Source of the DNA: Gonapodya prolifera JEL478
Taxonomy: Eukaryota; Monoblepharomycota; Monoblepharidomycetes; Monoblepharidales; Gonapodyaceae
Direction of reading: 5' to 3'
Assembly: GCA_001574975.1 (NCBI GenBank)
Contig: KQ965797.1
Span: 107,125-171,124 of the forward strand
DNA: 64,000 bases
In this document: positions 1-10,829 of the stretch, one piece after another
Layout: each line of letters begins with the position of its first letter
Numbering within the stretch: position 1 is the first letter of the stretch
Program-made: the position numbers and the translations under genes
The notes under the pieces: generated by a model
Seen by the model: only the letters and a program-made list of their open reading frames with translations
Database searches by the model: none
Told to the model about the DNA's origin: nothing

Positions 1-2157
1 CACCATTTTCCAGGTACGTTGGGTCGAAAGATGCAACACGCAACGGGACAACCGCTGAACTTCTTCTGTTAGGTGTGGACGTTGCGCAATCCCTACGGTA
101 CCCTCCTCCAGTCTGGCACCGAGGAGGAGCAAGCGAAGCTGTTTGAGGAGATTGCATACGACGAAATGCGACCCGACACTTTCTACCAAAAGAACTTCCC
201 GGAGGCAGATCTTTTGGCCGACATGCCGGACGAGCTACAGGCGTTGATGCGGCAATGCTGGGCAACCAAGCCGGAAGATAGGCCGCAGAGCTTTGATCAA
301 ATCTGTGACGCGCTCGAAGTGCTGCTCAAAGGGACGGAAACCGAAGAAGACAAGTTCAAGCAGTCTATGCAGCCGATGGTGACAGCAGCCAGAAATGGTG
401 GCGTTGACGTTCAATATGCCTTGGGCTCCATGTTTGCCGGGAAGATCAAAGGTTTCCCAAAGGACCCTGCTTTGGCGATTGAGTTCTATGAGTTGGCTGC
501 TGCCAAAGGCCATTCAGACGCTCAGAATGAGCTGGCGCTTTACTACTACATGGGATACCCAATTGCAGGAATACTGAAGAATACCAAGCGGGCGTTTGAG
601 CTTTGGGGCCAAGCAGCAGATAAGGGTCACGTTGATGCTTGCCACAGTCTCGGACATATTTTGATGGAAGGTGACGAAGTACAAAAAGATGTGCGAAGGG
701 CGCTTCAACTTTGGATGACTGCGGCTTCCGGTGGCGATGCTCATGCCAAGATCGACATTGGAGAGATGTACCTCTACGGAAGAGGTGTGGAACAGAATGA
801 GGAAGAAGCGAGAAAATGGTTCCGTGGTGTCAACTATGACGGAATTGCCTCCATCAATACCCACAGTTTTTCAAAGACTGTTGCGCTCACCTCCTCTGAC
901 GTCAAATTCGTGTCCAAGGTTCCTGCAAGTGTCCTCTGCACCATGTGCAAGCTTGCCGGTGAGAAGAATGCCCGTCCGATATTTGAACGCTTGTTGACCA
1001 AAGTGAGGCCCAATTTATTCCAGCCGTGGATCCAATTCTGGACTCGTGTGAAAAAGCGCATTTGTTTTGTAGAAAATGTGGCACGGACCGTGAGTGTGAT
1101 CCTCTCGTCATATCCAAATTAATCGCTCACGAACACAAACGTTTTAGTGTTGTTCCGAAATGAGCCGTGCCCAGTCTCAAAGACTTTTTGGGAAATCACA
1201 GACTACACCGATGCCGACGATGTCCAAAAGATTCTCAATATTCTTGATGTTTGTCAGATTGAATTTCTCTTTGCTTTTACGGTGCTAATTTGATTGCACG
1301 TTCAGGTATTGTGCGTGAAATCACCGAAATGCCAATGGAAAGGACGGTACAAGCTACTGGTGCCGCACATGCTTGATTGCTCTCACTGCTCAGGCGAAGC
1401 ACGCCTTGATGTGTCTGACTTCTACCCTCAACTGCAGCTTGGCATGTCTGCGTTTGAGGTTTTCATGATGCAGTTTGGTTGGGACGAGGAGCCGGCCAAA
1501 AATTGGCAATCCCGTCTTCCAGTAGCAGATGAGGTCAAGAACTACGAGAGCAGCTACTGGTGGTGTGTGTGAAAATGGCAATTTGAGAGCTCTTTGATGT
1601 GAATGCGCATCCTTATTTTGAAGGACGACGTTGATTGAGGGCCTCATAGATGAACAGCGATTTACGCTGCTGGCTCCTTCGTTTGTGTTCACGTTTTGTG
1701 CAAAAGGCAGTATTTACGATTCTATGAGCAATGTAAGTTGTCACTTCTACCGTTGGTTTCTTTTCTGATCCCTGATCTCAACCTCATGTAAAAGTGGGCG
1801 AACGTCGTCTTCTTTTTCCGAAAGCCATCTGACTACAACAGGAAGAATCCACCATCGCCCAAGTTTGTAGGAACCTCTGTTCGATTCACGGGTTTTGCCG
1901 AGGTCAATGGACGTGCTATGATGGAGAAACTCCTTCGTTTCTTTGGATACACATCTGATAGGCTTCGAAACATAAAAGGAGCATGGGCGACAGACTGGTG
2001 CGTGAAGGACGCAGACTACGGGTTCAGGGAAAATGTGGTGGTGAGCGGGCGAAGGGCGCTCTTGGAAGCAACCATGAAGATTGCAGCAAATCCCGAGGAG
2101 CACTCTCACGAAATTCATGTTAACTTGACTGATGCAGAATTTATCCCAGAATATTAA
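1..2157 (+). CDS. Protein kinase - Sel1 repeat - RING/TRAF-like fusion protein (3' part)
   Basis: The gene enters from the left edge: an exon ends at 13 (donor gtacgt) and the next starts at 73 after ttag. The first residues are the end of a kinase C-lobe, with the CW..KPEDRP motif of tyrosine-kinase-like kinases. Next come three or four Sel1-type repeats (ALGSMFAGKIKG, ELALYYYMGYP, SLGHILMEGDEV, DIGEMYLYGRGVE). Then a CTMC pair, an H-LF-C-RK-C cluster (about 1060-1090) and CVKSPKCQWKG..H...C (about 1320-1390) resemble a RING followed by a TRAF-type zinc finger. The C-terminal about 250 residues are unrecognised. Introns fall near 959-1003, 1090-1150, 1250-1306, 1570-1650 and 1735-1790, and their phases are not all settled. 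Kinase plus Sel1 fusions are common in early-diverging fungi, but adding a ubiquitin-ligase-like end is unusual. A signalling scaffold role is inferred. The kinase active site lies outside the window. Confidence 0.7.
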
Positions 2158-2327
2158 CACCATATATATGTATTTAGAGCGATGTTTTTCGAGCACGGTA
2201 ATATTTGGTACTTGATTGTTGCTTGGAAGCTTCGAGTGTTGCTGCTTGAGTGTGTGTTGCGTTGAGTGTTACTGTGGACAACTGAAACCGGCGAATCTCA
2301 ATCTCCCTCTCGCCCCACCGTACAGCG

Positions 2328-3943
2328 ATGGCAGCGTTGCTCTCCTCGCCCCTCAGCTCGCCTGTGTCGTCGGTCTCCATTCCATCGCTTTCCCTCAATC
2401 CACAGCCACGTCCGCATCACGTTTTCCACGTTTTGGTTGCAGGACCTGTCCGCTCATGGACAGTGAAGCGACGCTATTCGGATTTTTACGCTCTCTTTTC
2501 TCGCTTGACATCGGCCATGCCCGCCGATGCACCTCCCGTCCCGTTTCCACCAAAGACAGCCAACGTTGGACAGGCCGTGTCATCGCTACTGGGCAAATCA
2601 GCGACGGAGGACAGGGAATTCCTGGAGGCTCGGAGGGCGCAGCTGGAGGCGTGGCTTCGCGCTGTCCTGGCCACCTCCCCGGCGTGGCGCGACTCTCAGG
2701 AGTGGGCCGACTTTCTCCAGATTCCAGAGCGTGCCGGGAGAACACCGGTATCCCTCTTCGCTGCCGGACAAAGTCCCTCTACATCCTCTGTCGCATCTAC
2801 TGCGCCGCCGCCTTACCCAGGGCCGCCTTCCGCTGTCTCTGCTCCCACCCTATCGCTCAACACCCCCTCCCCATCGTCGGCACCTCCTCCTGCGACCCAA
2901 TCGCCTCTCGACTCTCGTGCCTGGATAGACGAACATGACAGGCTTCGCTCCCTGGCCCGCGAGATCCGGGGAATCGCCGCGGCGCGACCGAGTTCGGGCA
3001 CAGCTGGTGCGAACCCCTCAGACGCCCGTGCGCACAGGCTGCTCGCGGCATACCAGACGGGACTTGACAGACTTGAAGAGAGTCTCAAGGCGGAGCAAAG
3101 AGGGATGTCGGAGGGGCGATCGGCGACGCCGGGTGCTGATGCGAGGAGTGGCAAGGCTGGATTGAAATCGGCTGAGCCAGTGAAGGTGGGTCAACAAGTG
3201 CAAAGCAGTGGGTGTTTCTGGAGAAAGGAACGCCCAGAGGCAGAGGTCCAGTGTCGGTGATTCAATCGCCGTTAAGAACGTCACAGAGAGCGTCCACATC
3301 GAAGAGCTCAGATCGATTGCACATGCCGCGATGGCATTTCCGTGCATGCTTCATAAAAAGCGCCCGATTTTATTGAGCGATGTGGTTGTGTGCTTTGGGG
3401 ACGCAATCATATTTTGGGCACTTGTCCGTTGCGAACCCTCACGATAATTATTCTCATCTCTGCCAGCCCCCCTCCACCAGTCTCAGTCCTGGCGAAATAT
3501 CCCGTCGCTGGGACCTCCTCGACACACTCCGCTCCGACCTTCCCTCCTTGACTCGCTTGTCCTCGACAGGGCAACAAACTCCCTCAACCCCCCGCCAAGC
3601 TGATTCTACCCGTCGCGCCCAACTCTTGAATAACTCTACACCCTCTCCCTCTGCTTCGTCCAAGCGCCGGTTCGGTTCTGACGCCGCCGCGCTGGAAACG
3701 CCCGAGACGCGAGGTGTTGCTACAGCTGACCTCGTTGGGATGCAGACGCAAGCAATGGCGGCGCAGGACACGAGTTTGGCGGGGCTGGCGGGCGTAGTGA
3801 GGAGACAGAGAGAGCTCGCTGGGGCGATCGGGGAGGAGCTGGAGGTGCACAACAGACTGCTGGGCGAGATGGGTGGCGATGTAGAGAGAACGGGTGGAAG
3901 ATTGAAGAAAGCGGGAAAGAGGCTCGAGAAGATTGTGAAGTGA
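2328..3943 (+). CDS. VAM7: Vam7-like vacuolar Qc-SNARE (PX domain + SNARE motif)
   Basis: Exon 1 is 2328-3185 and exon 2 is 3467-3943, joined in phase 0 (AAG|gtgggt ... tgccag|CCC), giving about 445 residues. Residues 25-140 form a PX domain with RRYSDFYALFSRL (phosphoinositide-binding Arg-Arg-Tyr) and a PFPPK loop. A Pro/Ser-rich linker follows. The last 65 residues (from MQTQAMAAQD to KRLEKIVK) are a Qc-SNARE motif without a membrane anchor. PX plus C-terminal SNARE with no transmembrane helix is the layout of yeast Vam7, which joins Vam3, Vti1 and Nyv1 in vacuole and endosome fusion. The residue at the expected central zero-layer glutamine is histidine (EVHNRLL, codon CAC). The intron is long for this window (281 nt). 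The start is the first ATG before the PX domain. Confidence 0.88.
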
Positions 3944-4226
3944 TGTTTATAGGTGCGGGGTGAGAGGCATGGATGGGTTGGTCAGGTCGGACAGGATAAA
4001 AGGGATTTTGAATGGGAATCGAAATGTTGTATTTTATTTCCGTTACACCCAAGTGAAGCACATTTGTCATCTCTACTCTGCATTGTCCTGCCAAGATTGT
4101 GACCTGCCTGATTGATCGGTCAAAAGTATCCCACACCACTGAAACGCTGCACCTGGATCGATTTGGGATCCATTACACTCTGCACTTCTAGACATCTTCT
4201 GACATTCGAGGCTGGTGTTGTTCTTC

Positions 4227-7200
4227 ATGTGGAATCAATCCCGCCGAACGACGGGTGGAAGCATCCGCTCCCAGTCTCCGCAACCCACCAGCAACGTCTC
4301 GGCCATGCAGAGATTTGGTCTACTGACCGGAGAAACAAGCATTGGTGGAGCAATCGGGCCTCATTTGGCGAATCTCGCGGACTCTGTCCGGGTATCGTGG
4401 GTGAACACTCAGTCTGGGGGCGCCATACCCATGAACGCAGCGTGGCTCCACTATTGGGCTGTTGTGGTACTTGCTGCCCAATGTTTTAACCTCCTAGAGC
4501 TACCCATTGGGGTGAGAAGTACCAAACGACTGTTTCGTTCGCTTGCACTTCTGAACGACACATGTTTCTGTTCATTCAGGTCGCGTGGACGTGCGAAGTA
4601 ACGAACAACGTCCGCGTGCTCCTTATACTTTATTTGTGTACAGACCTTGTCGGTATCGTCGATATTATTATTGACTCGCACAAGGAATTTAAAAAGTGAG
4701 TTCATGTCTTAGAAGTGTTTGATGTTCACACTTACGGTATAGCTCATCGTAGCGAATATGGGTGAGTACTATGGACGCCTCGTTTGAGAGAATGGGGTGA
4801 ACGATGGCTGAACAGCGGTGTTGGCGCATCAATGGCTTGAATCTACCCTCAGGATTCTTATTACTGATGCTTACTCCAGTGAGCCTCTCACGAATCCCGT
4901 GGTGTCTTACCTACTTACCTGTCTCTCACCTAGTTCGGAAACACTATTTCTCCACGTGGGGATGGCTCACCACGTTTTGTGCCACTCCGTGGGACTTAAT
5001 TCCATTGACACTGTGGACGATGCAAGGTTCACAGTGTGTAAATATGGGGTATGGTATCTTGATGACATTGGTCTTCCATGTGCCTGACAAGTGACTTCCA
5101 AGCTCTTTTGACCTGCATCGTTTGTGGGCCTTCTTGCGGCTCCTCCGTGCTGTAAATTTGACGAAGCTTTTTGACACCCTTAACAATATAAAGATTCCGG
5201 GCTTGCATGTTTGTATCAGTCCGTATTTTTCCATCGTTGGCTAACAGAAGGGTTGTCCCATAGTATTCTTTTCTTCGTCTCCTGAAAAATTTGGTTGCTA
5301 TTGTATACTTGGCGCACACATCCTCCGCTATATTCTTCTTCATCTCCGCGATGGAAGGTAATTAAAGTACGGGTCGAGACTTGCAAACAAGTTCCGATGT
5401 AAATTTTTGTTAGGAAATCACGATGCGTGGATCAACAGGATTGGTATCGGTTACGAGTCACAAAAGATGTCAGATCTTAGCTTTCAGACCAGGTATGGCA
5501 TGTTTTTGTTTTTTTTTCACCCTTTGCTCCAAGGTCGGGATCCAACATCCAACGCCTTTCCGGAACAGATATTTAATCTCGTATTGGGCTGCGGAGAAGG
5601 CAATATTCTTTGTCTTTCGCGAAACTGAAACGACGGCTGAACGCGTCTACTGCGTTATTGAAGCACTTTTTGCGTCAGTCATTTACGGGTCCCTATTTGG
5701 AAACATTGCTTCAATCATTAGATTTCTCGACAGCAGCGAAGCTGGTGAGCATTTGGTGCATGTCATGTCCGAGCAATCACCTTGACACTATTGATCTTGC
5801 TGTCAAACAGTCCAAGAAGCTCAGCAGCGACACAAAATGCGTCTTGCACAGATGAAACGATACATGCATAGCAAGGCATTCCCTGTGGAGCTCCAGCAGA
5901 AAATCTGTGATCATGAAAACTTCAAACTTCTCCGGAACCAAGGTAACTCTTAAACTGTCGAGGTGTCTTTGTCCAACGACTTGCGTTGAACAACTTCAAT
6001 CATTAGGAATGGATGATACAAGTCTTTTCAAGGATCTGCCTCGCACCCTGCAAATTGAAATTTACTCACATCTTTATCTCGAGCTCGGTTAGTGTTTAAG
6101 TATCCTTTTGCACAACACAATCTTCACTGGCACATCCGACCCGGCATAGTTCGCTCTCTTCCGCTGTTTCAAGACACCCCACCACAGTTTCAGACATCCG
6201 TCGTACTTGTTCTCCGTCCTATCACCGTTCTTCCTGGGTGGTTTGTATTTCGAGAAGGAGACGAGGGGCGGGAAATGTTTTTCGTACAAAGTGGTAGCGT
6301 TGAGGTTTGGGTTTGCGGTGGAACAAAGGCAAGTTGTGTTGCACGTGTTTATACTCTCCTCAAGGGGGAAGGCTAATCCTGCGTCCTGCAAAAGATGGTT
6401 GCTACTCTGGGCCCAGGCAAATTTTTTGGAGAGATTGCTCTCATAGAGAATTCGAAACGAACGGCATCCATCCGCGCAGCAGGCACTGTTGAACTATGTG
6501 TTTTAAGCAAAGAGGACCTGGAGCAGATTACGGTGCGCCCACTAATTGGACTTAACTCTTGACCAAAATCTGGTCATTTACTTTCAATCGTGATAACTTC
6601 TTGCAGGCTTCGCATCCTTCATTCCAAGAGAAGTTAACCAAAATGGCGGAAGAACGAAAACGAAAACAAGAAGAAACTTTGAGGCAAGATAGGGAACGCC
6701 CGAAGGAGTCTCGTAAGTAGCTATTCGTCTGGCTGTCGTCATGGTTGTTGGAGCAACTGAGAGCCTTGCGGCGGATTCAGAAAAAGAAACACCGAGTATT
6801 GAAATGTCTGGATGGGGCAGCTTAACGTGAGCGACTTCAAAACCGAACATACCTGGTTTATGTACTAACGTCATTCAGGAGGAGCCTCCGAAAACCCGCA
6901 AGCTTGAAAGCGTCCTCAAATAATTCGAAAGAATTTGTGACCTTGGTTCAACCTATCAAGGCTACAGCACTCTTGGGACCCCTCTCAAACAACTTGAATG
7001 AAGAGCTCTTACATGAAGCGAAACCCAATACGGGTGTCAGCGCACTTGTCACGAAGCAAGTTCCCCGTTTACTCGACTCCCTTAACAATCTCGACGAAGA
7101 CTTTGAGCCGCGAGGTGTCCCCCCGCCACAAACTGCCACTCTACAACGCCTCACCGCTCTGGACCTTGCAGTACAAACATCGCCAGGGCATGCGACGCGG

Positions 7201-7434
7201 GAGCTCCCCATGTCACCTGTTGAGGGGATCACGCCGACGGTCGCTCAATCTCCAAGTAATCACAGTACGAGTGGGCCGGCCATTTCAAAAACAGGCCATA
7301 GGGTCAGCTTTTCGTTGACAACTATCGACTCCAATGACGGAAGCAGTGACGAGATCCCGAGACTGCGCCAATTGATGCAATTGGGAAGTGCTAGTGCTCA
7401 GTCTCGTGATTCAGACACATCAACCATGGTTTGA
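4227..7434 (+). CDS. HCN/CNG-family cyclic-nucleotide-gated channel, paralogue A
   Basis: This is a multi-exon gene, with exons at 4227-4511, 4580-4695, 4753-4761 (9 nt), 4853-4878, 4934-5026 and several more to 7434. Read in order it shows S1 (WLHYWAVVVLAAQCFNLL), S2-S3 (IRKHYFSTWGWLTTFCATPW), S4 (DLHRLWAFLRLLRAV), S5 (LKNLVAIVYLAHTSSAIFFF), a pore and S6 ending GNIASIIRFLDSS. A C-linker and a cyclic-nucleotide-binding domain follow (REGDEGREMFFVQSGSVEVW; phosphate cassette GKFFGEIALIENSKRTAS with the conserved Glu and Arg). A Ser/Thr-rich tail closes the protein. The fold predicts a plasma-membrane or ciliary cation channel gated by cAMP/cGMP. The selectivity filter lacks GYG and GET. Start ATG 4227 is the first in frame; an upstream exon is possible. 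Channels of this kind occur in zoosporic fungi and are absent from Dikarya. Confidence 0.88.
4753..4761 (+). other. 9-nt micro-exon in channel A
   Basis: CGAATATGG lies between tcgtag and gtgagt and adds Glu-Tyr-Gly after the split Asn codon. It restores the reading frame across the S2 loop. A matching exon sits at 8220-8228 in paralogue B. Confidence 0.8.
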
Positions 7435-7819
7435 CTCATGCGGGAATGTATTACTCAACTTCTAATTGTTTAAAAATATAATGTTGTCGTGAGTCACTGC
7501 TGACTTCAGTGTGCTCACCTTCAACTGCGTTGTCATCCGCCTTAACCTTGTATACTTGTATTCGATTTGTGTTGATGGATCTCTCATCGCGTTTGAGGTT
7601 TGCTACCTCGATCGTGATCGATCTGCGCGCATGTCCACATAATAAATTTAACTTAAATTCTGGTGAATAACCTCTCCGATACTTCAAGAAGCATCTGTTC
7701 CTCTCAGGCTTTCCTGATCCCGGGAGTGGATTGTGCGCATAATCGTTGCGACGAATCGACGGTATCATTTGACTTTCAGTGTGATTCTTGGATCTGTAAG
7801 ATTTGGTACAGGACCAACA
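7435..7819. other. Intergenic or possible 5' exon region between channel genes
   Basis: There is no convincing independent gene here. An open frame in register with channel B extends upstream of its first ATG from about 7733, and a tttcag acceptor lies near 7780. An upstream coding exon or a 5' UTR intron of channel B may therefore be present. Confidence 0.4.
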
Positions 7820-10683
7820 ATGTATCTGGTACACCTTTTTGCTGCAGTGGCGAGTTCCGTCAGGGATTCGTGGATACGGGTTCGAAACGGGGGTGCGATT
7901 GCGATGGACTCTGCATGGCTCAACGTTTGGCATAGCGTCGTTCTAACGGCCCAATGCTTCAATTTATTGGTGCTGCCTATTGGGGTGAGCGATCTAAACC
8001 ACACTAGCTCTCTCTCTCTTAATTCTGAATGACGAGGGGACCAGGTCGCTTGGACGTGTGAAGTGACAGACAACCTTGGGGTGGTCCTATCGCTTTATTT
8101 GTTCGCGGACTTGGTGGGAATTCTCGATATTTTGAAAGACACCATTTGCGAGTTCAAGAAGTGAGTCCTCGTTTCATGCGAATATACTGAGCAGTAGTGT
8201 TCATAGTGCACCTTCGTAGCGATTACGGGTGAGATGATACGAAGAATGAGTGATTTCTTTCTTCTGTGACACATTGCTTCTAGAATTCTTATCGCAAATC
8301 GGAGAGAAAGTAAGAAGGCTCGCATCTTCGAGTGTCGCACGAGCCAATTGACACAGCAAACCAGTCCGGCGCCACTTCTTTTCCGTTTATGGGTGGTTGA
8401 AAATTTTTTGCGCGCTCCCTTGGGACCTTGTTCCGTTACTTCTCTGGGAAAAAGCGGCGGAAAGGTGCACGCCTTCTGGGTAAATACTCGACGTCTTCAT
8501 ATGTACCGTGCGACAGTCCCCCATGTTTTCCTTTACCGGCCCAGTACCTTTGACCTGCACCGCCTGTGGGCACTCTTGCGCCTGCTGCGTGCATTCAATT
8601 TGTCAAAATTCTTCAAGTTCATTTCGGATATTCATATCCCGGGCTTGCATGTTTGTGTCAAAACACTGTACGATGTTGCTGAATCTGACACCGCCGATTA
8701 CAAGTTCTCCATCCTTCGCCTCCTGAAAAACGTCATTGCGATTGTCTATACCGCCCACCTTTCCTCGGCACTCTTCTTCTTCATTTCCTCCATGGACGAC
8801 AGCCACCAGGCGTGGATTAATCGTGTGGGAATTGGGTACGACACGACCGCAACCACCGCGCTGGGCTTCCAAACGCGGTTCTTGATTTCATTCTGGGGCG
8901 CCGAAAAGGCCATCTTCTTTGTCTTCCGCGAGACGGAAACAACACCCGAGCGCGTGTATTGCGTCATCGAAGCACTGTTTGCGGCGGTCATTTACGGGTC
9001 CTTGTTCGGGAACATCGCGTCCATAATTAGATTTCTTGACAGTAGCGAGGCCGGTGAGTGACTTGACTTCCAAGAACGCCGGCAATCGACACATCCTTTG
9101 AAATGTCTCCGATCGCATCTAGTACAAGAAGCTCAACAACGGCGTACCTTGAAGCTTGCCCAAATGAAGCGATACATGCACAGCAAGGCGTTTCCTGTAG
9201 AGCTCCAGCAGAAGATCAGCGACCACGAGAACTTCAAGCTGTTGAGAAGTCAAGGTACGTACGTGGATGAGTGGTGGTGCACGAGATGATGACTGACTCT
9301 CGCTTTAGGTATGGACGATTCCAACCTCTTCAGCGACTTGCCGCGGAGCATCCAGGTGGAGATCTACTCCCACTTGTACCTCAACCTCGGTGAGAACACG
9401 CAAGTCCCCGTTGCGTCGCAGGCTCAGTGTTCCAAATGTTGACTGCTATCCTCCCCACCCAGTACGCTCCCTGCCTTTGTTCCAGGACACGTCGCTGCAG
9501 TTCCAAACCTCTGTCGTCCTCGTCCTCCGGCCCATCACGGTCCTTGCGGGGTGGTATGTGTTCCGCGAGGGAGACGAAGGGAGGGAGATGTTCTTCATAC
9601 AAAGCGGAAGTGTCGAGGTGTGGGTTGCCTGTGGAACCAAGGTGGGTTTCGACTGCTTCAGGCATTACGTGTTTGTGCAACCGAAAGGCTGGTACCCCTC
9701 AGATGGTCACCGTGCTTGGACCAGGAAAATTCTTTGGTGAGATTGCCCTGTTGGAGAACACAAAGCGCACGGCATCAATCAAGGCAGTGGGGATGGTAGA
9801 ACTATGTGTTTTAGGCAAGGAGGATTTGGAGGAGATCACGGTAAGAGCTCTGTTCACCGTTGATACAAACGATGTCGCAATCGATGATTATATCATGATG
9901 CTGTAGGCGACACACCCGGTTGTCCGGGAGAAGCTCGCCAAGCTGGCAGAGGACAGGAGGCGGGCGCAAGAGCTGGCAGTGGAGAAGGAAAGACAGCAAA
10001 AGAACAAAGATGGTTGGTTAAGCTGTGTGTCTTTCCAATGAGTTCAAGAGAAGCAATGAGATGGTTTTCGCATGCATGTTCCCCCGGTAGGAGACACAAC
10101 CAAGTCCGGAACGCAAGAAAAAGGTGCATTCGGGTGGCGAACCCTGACTCGCACCCTGCGAGCGTCGTCCCGGCAGGAACCCATCTCTCTGAGAGGCGGG
10201 TCGACAAATAAGAGCTCCGCGCGCGGACAAGAACCCACTGGTTCTCTTTCCACGGACCTCCACGTCCACTCTTCGCGCGAGACCAAACCTAACACTGCCG
10301 TCAGTCCCGTGATCACTGCCCTGGCACCCCGCATAATGGACTCGCTCAATAAGCTTGATGACACGGAAGAGTTCCACCCCAGTGATCCGCCCGAGCCTGA
10401 CACCATGGTCGAGACGCTCTATAGCTTGCCCCGCACCGTGGGTCCCACCGACGCTCCGAGGGTCGTCGCGAGCGCGCTGATGGGTGCGAGTGCGACGCGC
10501 AAACCTGGGCTGCCGATGGTCTCTGCGTGGGCGGGCGGCGGCGCAAACTTTCCGCTGGAGACCGTAGATTCCGATGACGGGAGCTCGGACGACGTGAGGA
10601 GCGGCGCTGCGATGGCGGCGCGTGGAGGTAGCGGAGGGCGTGAAGGGTCGCGGTTGAAAGGGGGAGAGAGGGAGGAAGTGTAG
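7820..10683 (+). CDS. HCN/CNG-family cyclic-nucleotide-gated channel, paralogue B
   Basis: Tandem paralogue of the preceding gene, with introns at matching positions. S1 (LNVWHSVVLTAQCFNLLVL) is followed by a 9-nt micro-exon (8220-8228). Then come S2-S3 (IRRHFFSVYGWLKIFCALPW), S4 (DLHRLWALLRLLRAFNL), S5 (LKNVIAIVYTAHLSSALFFF), pore (WGAEKAIFFVFRETETT) and S6 (AAVIYGSLFGNIASIIRFLD). The nucleotide-binding domain has REGDEGREMFFIQSG and GKFFGEIALLENTKRTAS, so cyclic-nucleotide binding should be intact. The tail after about 10100 is Ser/Thr/Pro-rich and ends in a Gly/Arg-rich stretch. A 54-nt intron at about 8651-8704 is a multiple of three without stops. Third-position GC is visibly higher than in paralogue A. 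The first in-frame ATG is 7820, but the true start may lie upstream. As in A, the pore lacks the GYG/GET filter. Confidence 0.88.
8220..8228 (+). other. 9-nt micro-exon in channel B
   Basis: CGATTACGG lies between tcgtag and gtgaga. It has the same phase and length as the micro-exon in channel A and encodes Asp-Tyr-Gly in place of Glu-Tyr-Gly. Confidence 0.8.
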
Positions 10684-10829
10684 GGAGATAGTTTATCTGT
10701 ATTGGCCGTCGGACATGCGTTTGTCTTATGTTCGAGGTGGAAACTGTAATAATGACTAATCGTCAATGAACGCGCTATAGTACCCCCGTGATTCCATAGC
10801 CATGATCCGTCCTTCCACTTCCACGTTCT

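Noticed and set aside
2216-2938. Long alternative frame over the Vam7 first exon
   Set aside because: The PX domain reads clearly in another frame, so this one is a shadow produced by high GC.
5027-5402. Channel A as a pseudogene, because of stops after VGIPCA-like and IPGLHV frames
   Set aside because: Introns with good GT-AG ends at the same positions as in channel B remove every stop and restore matching S4-S5 sequence.
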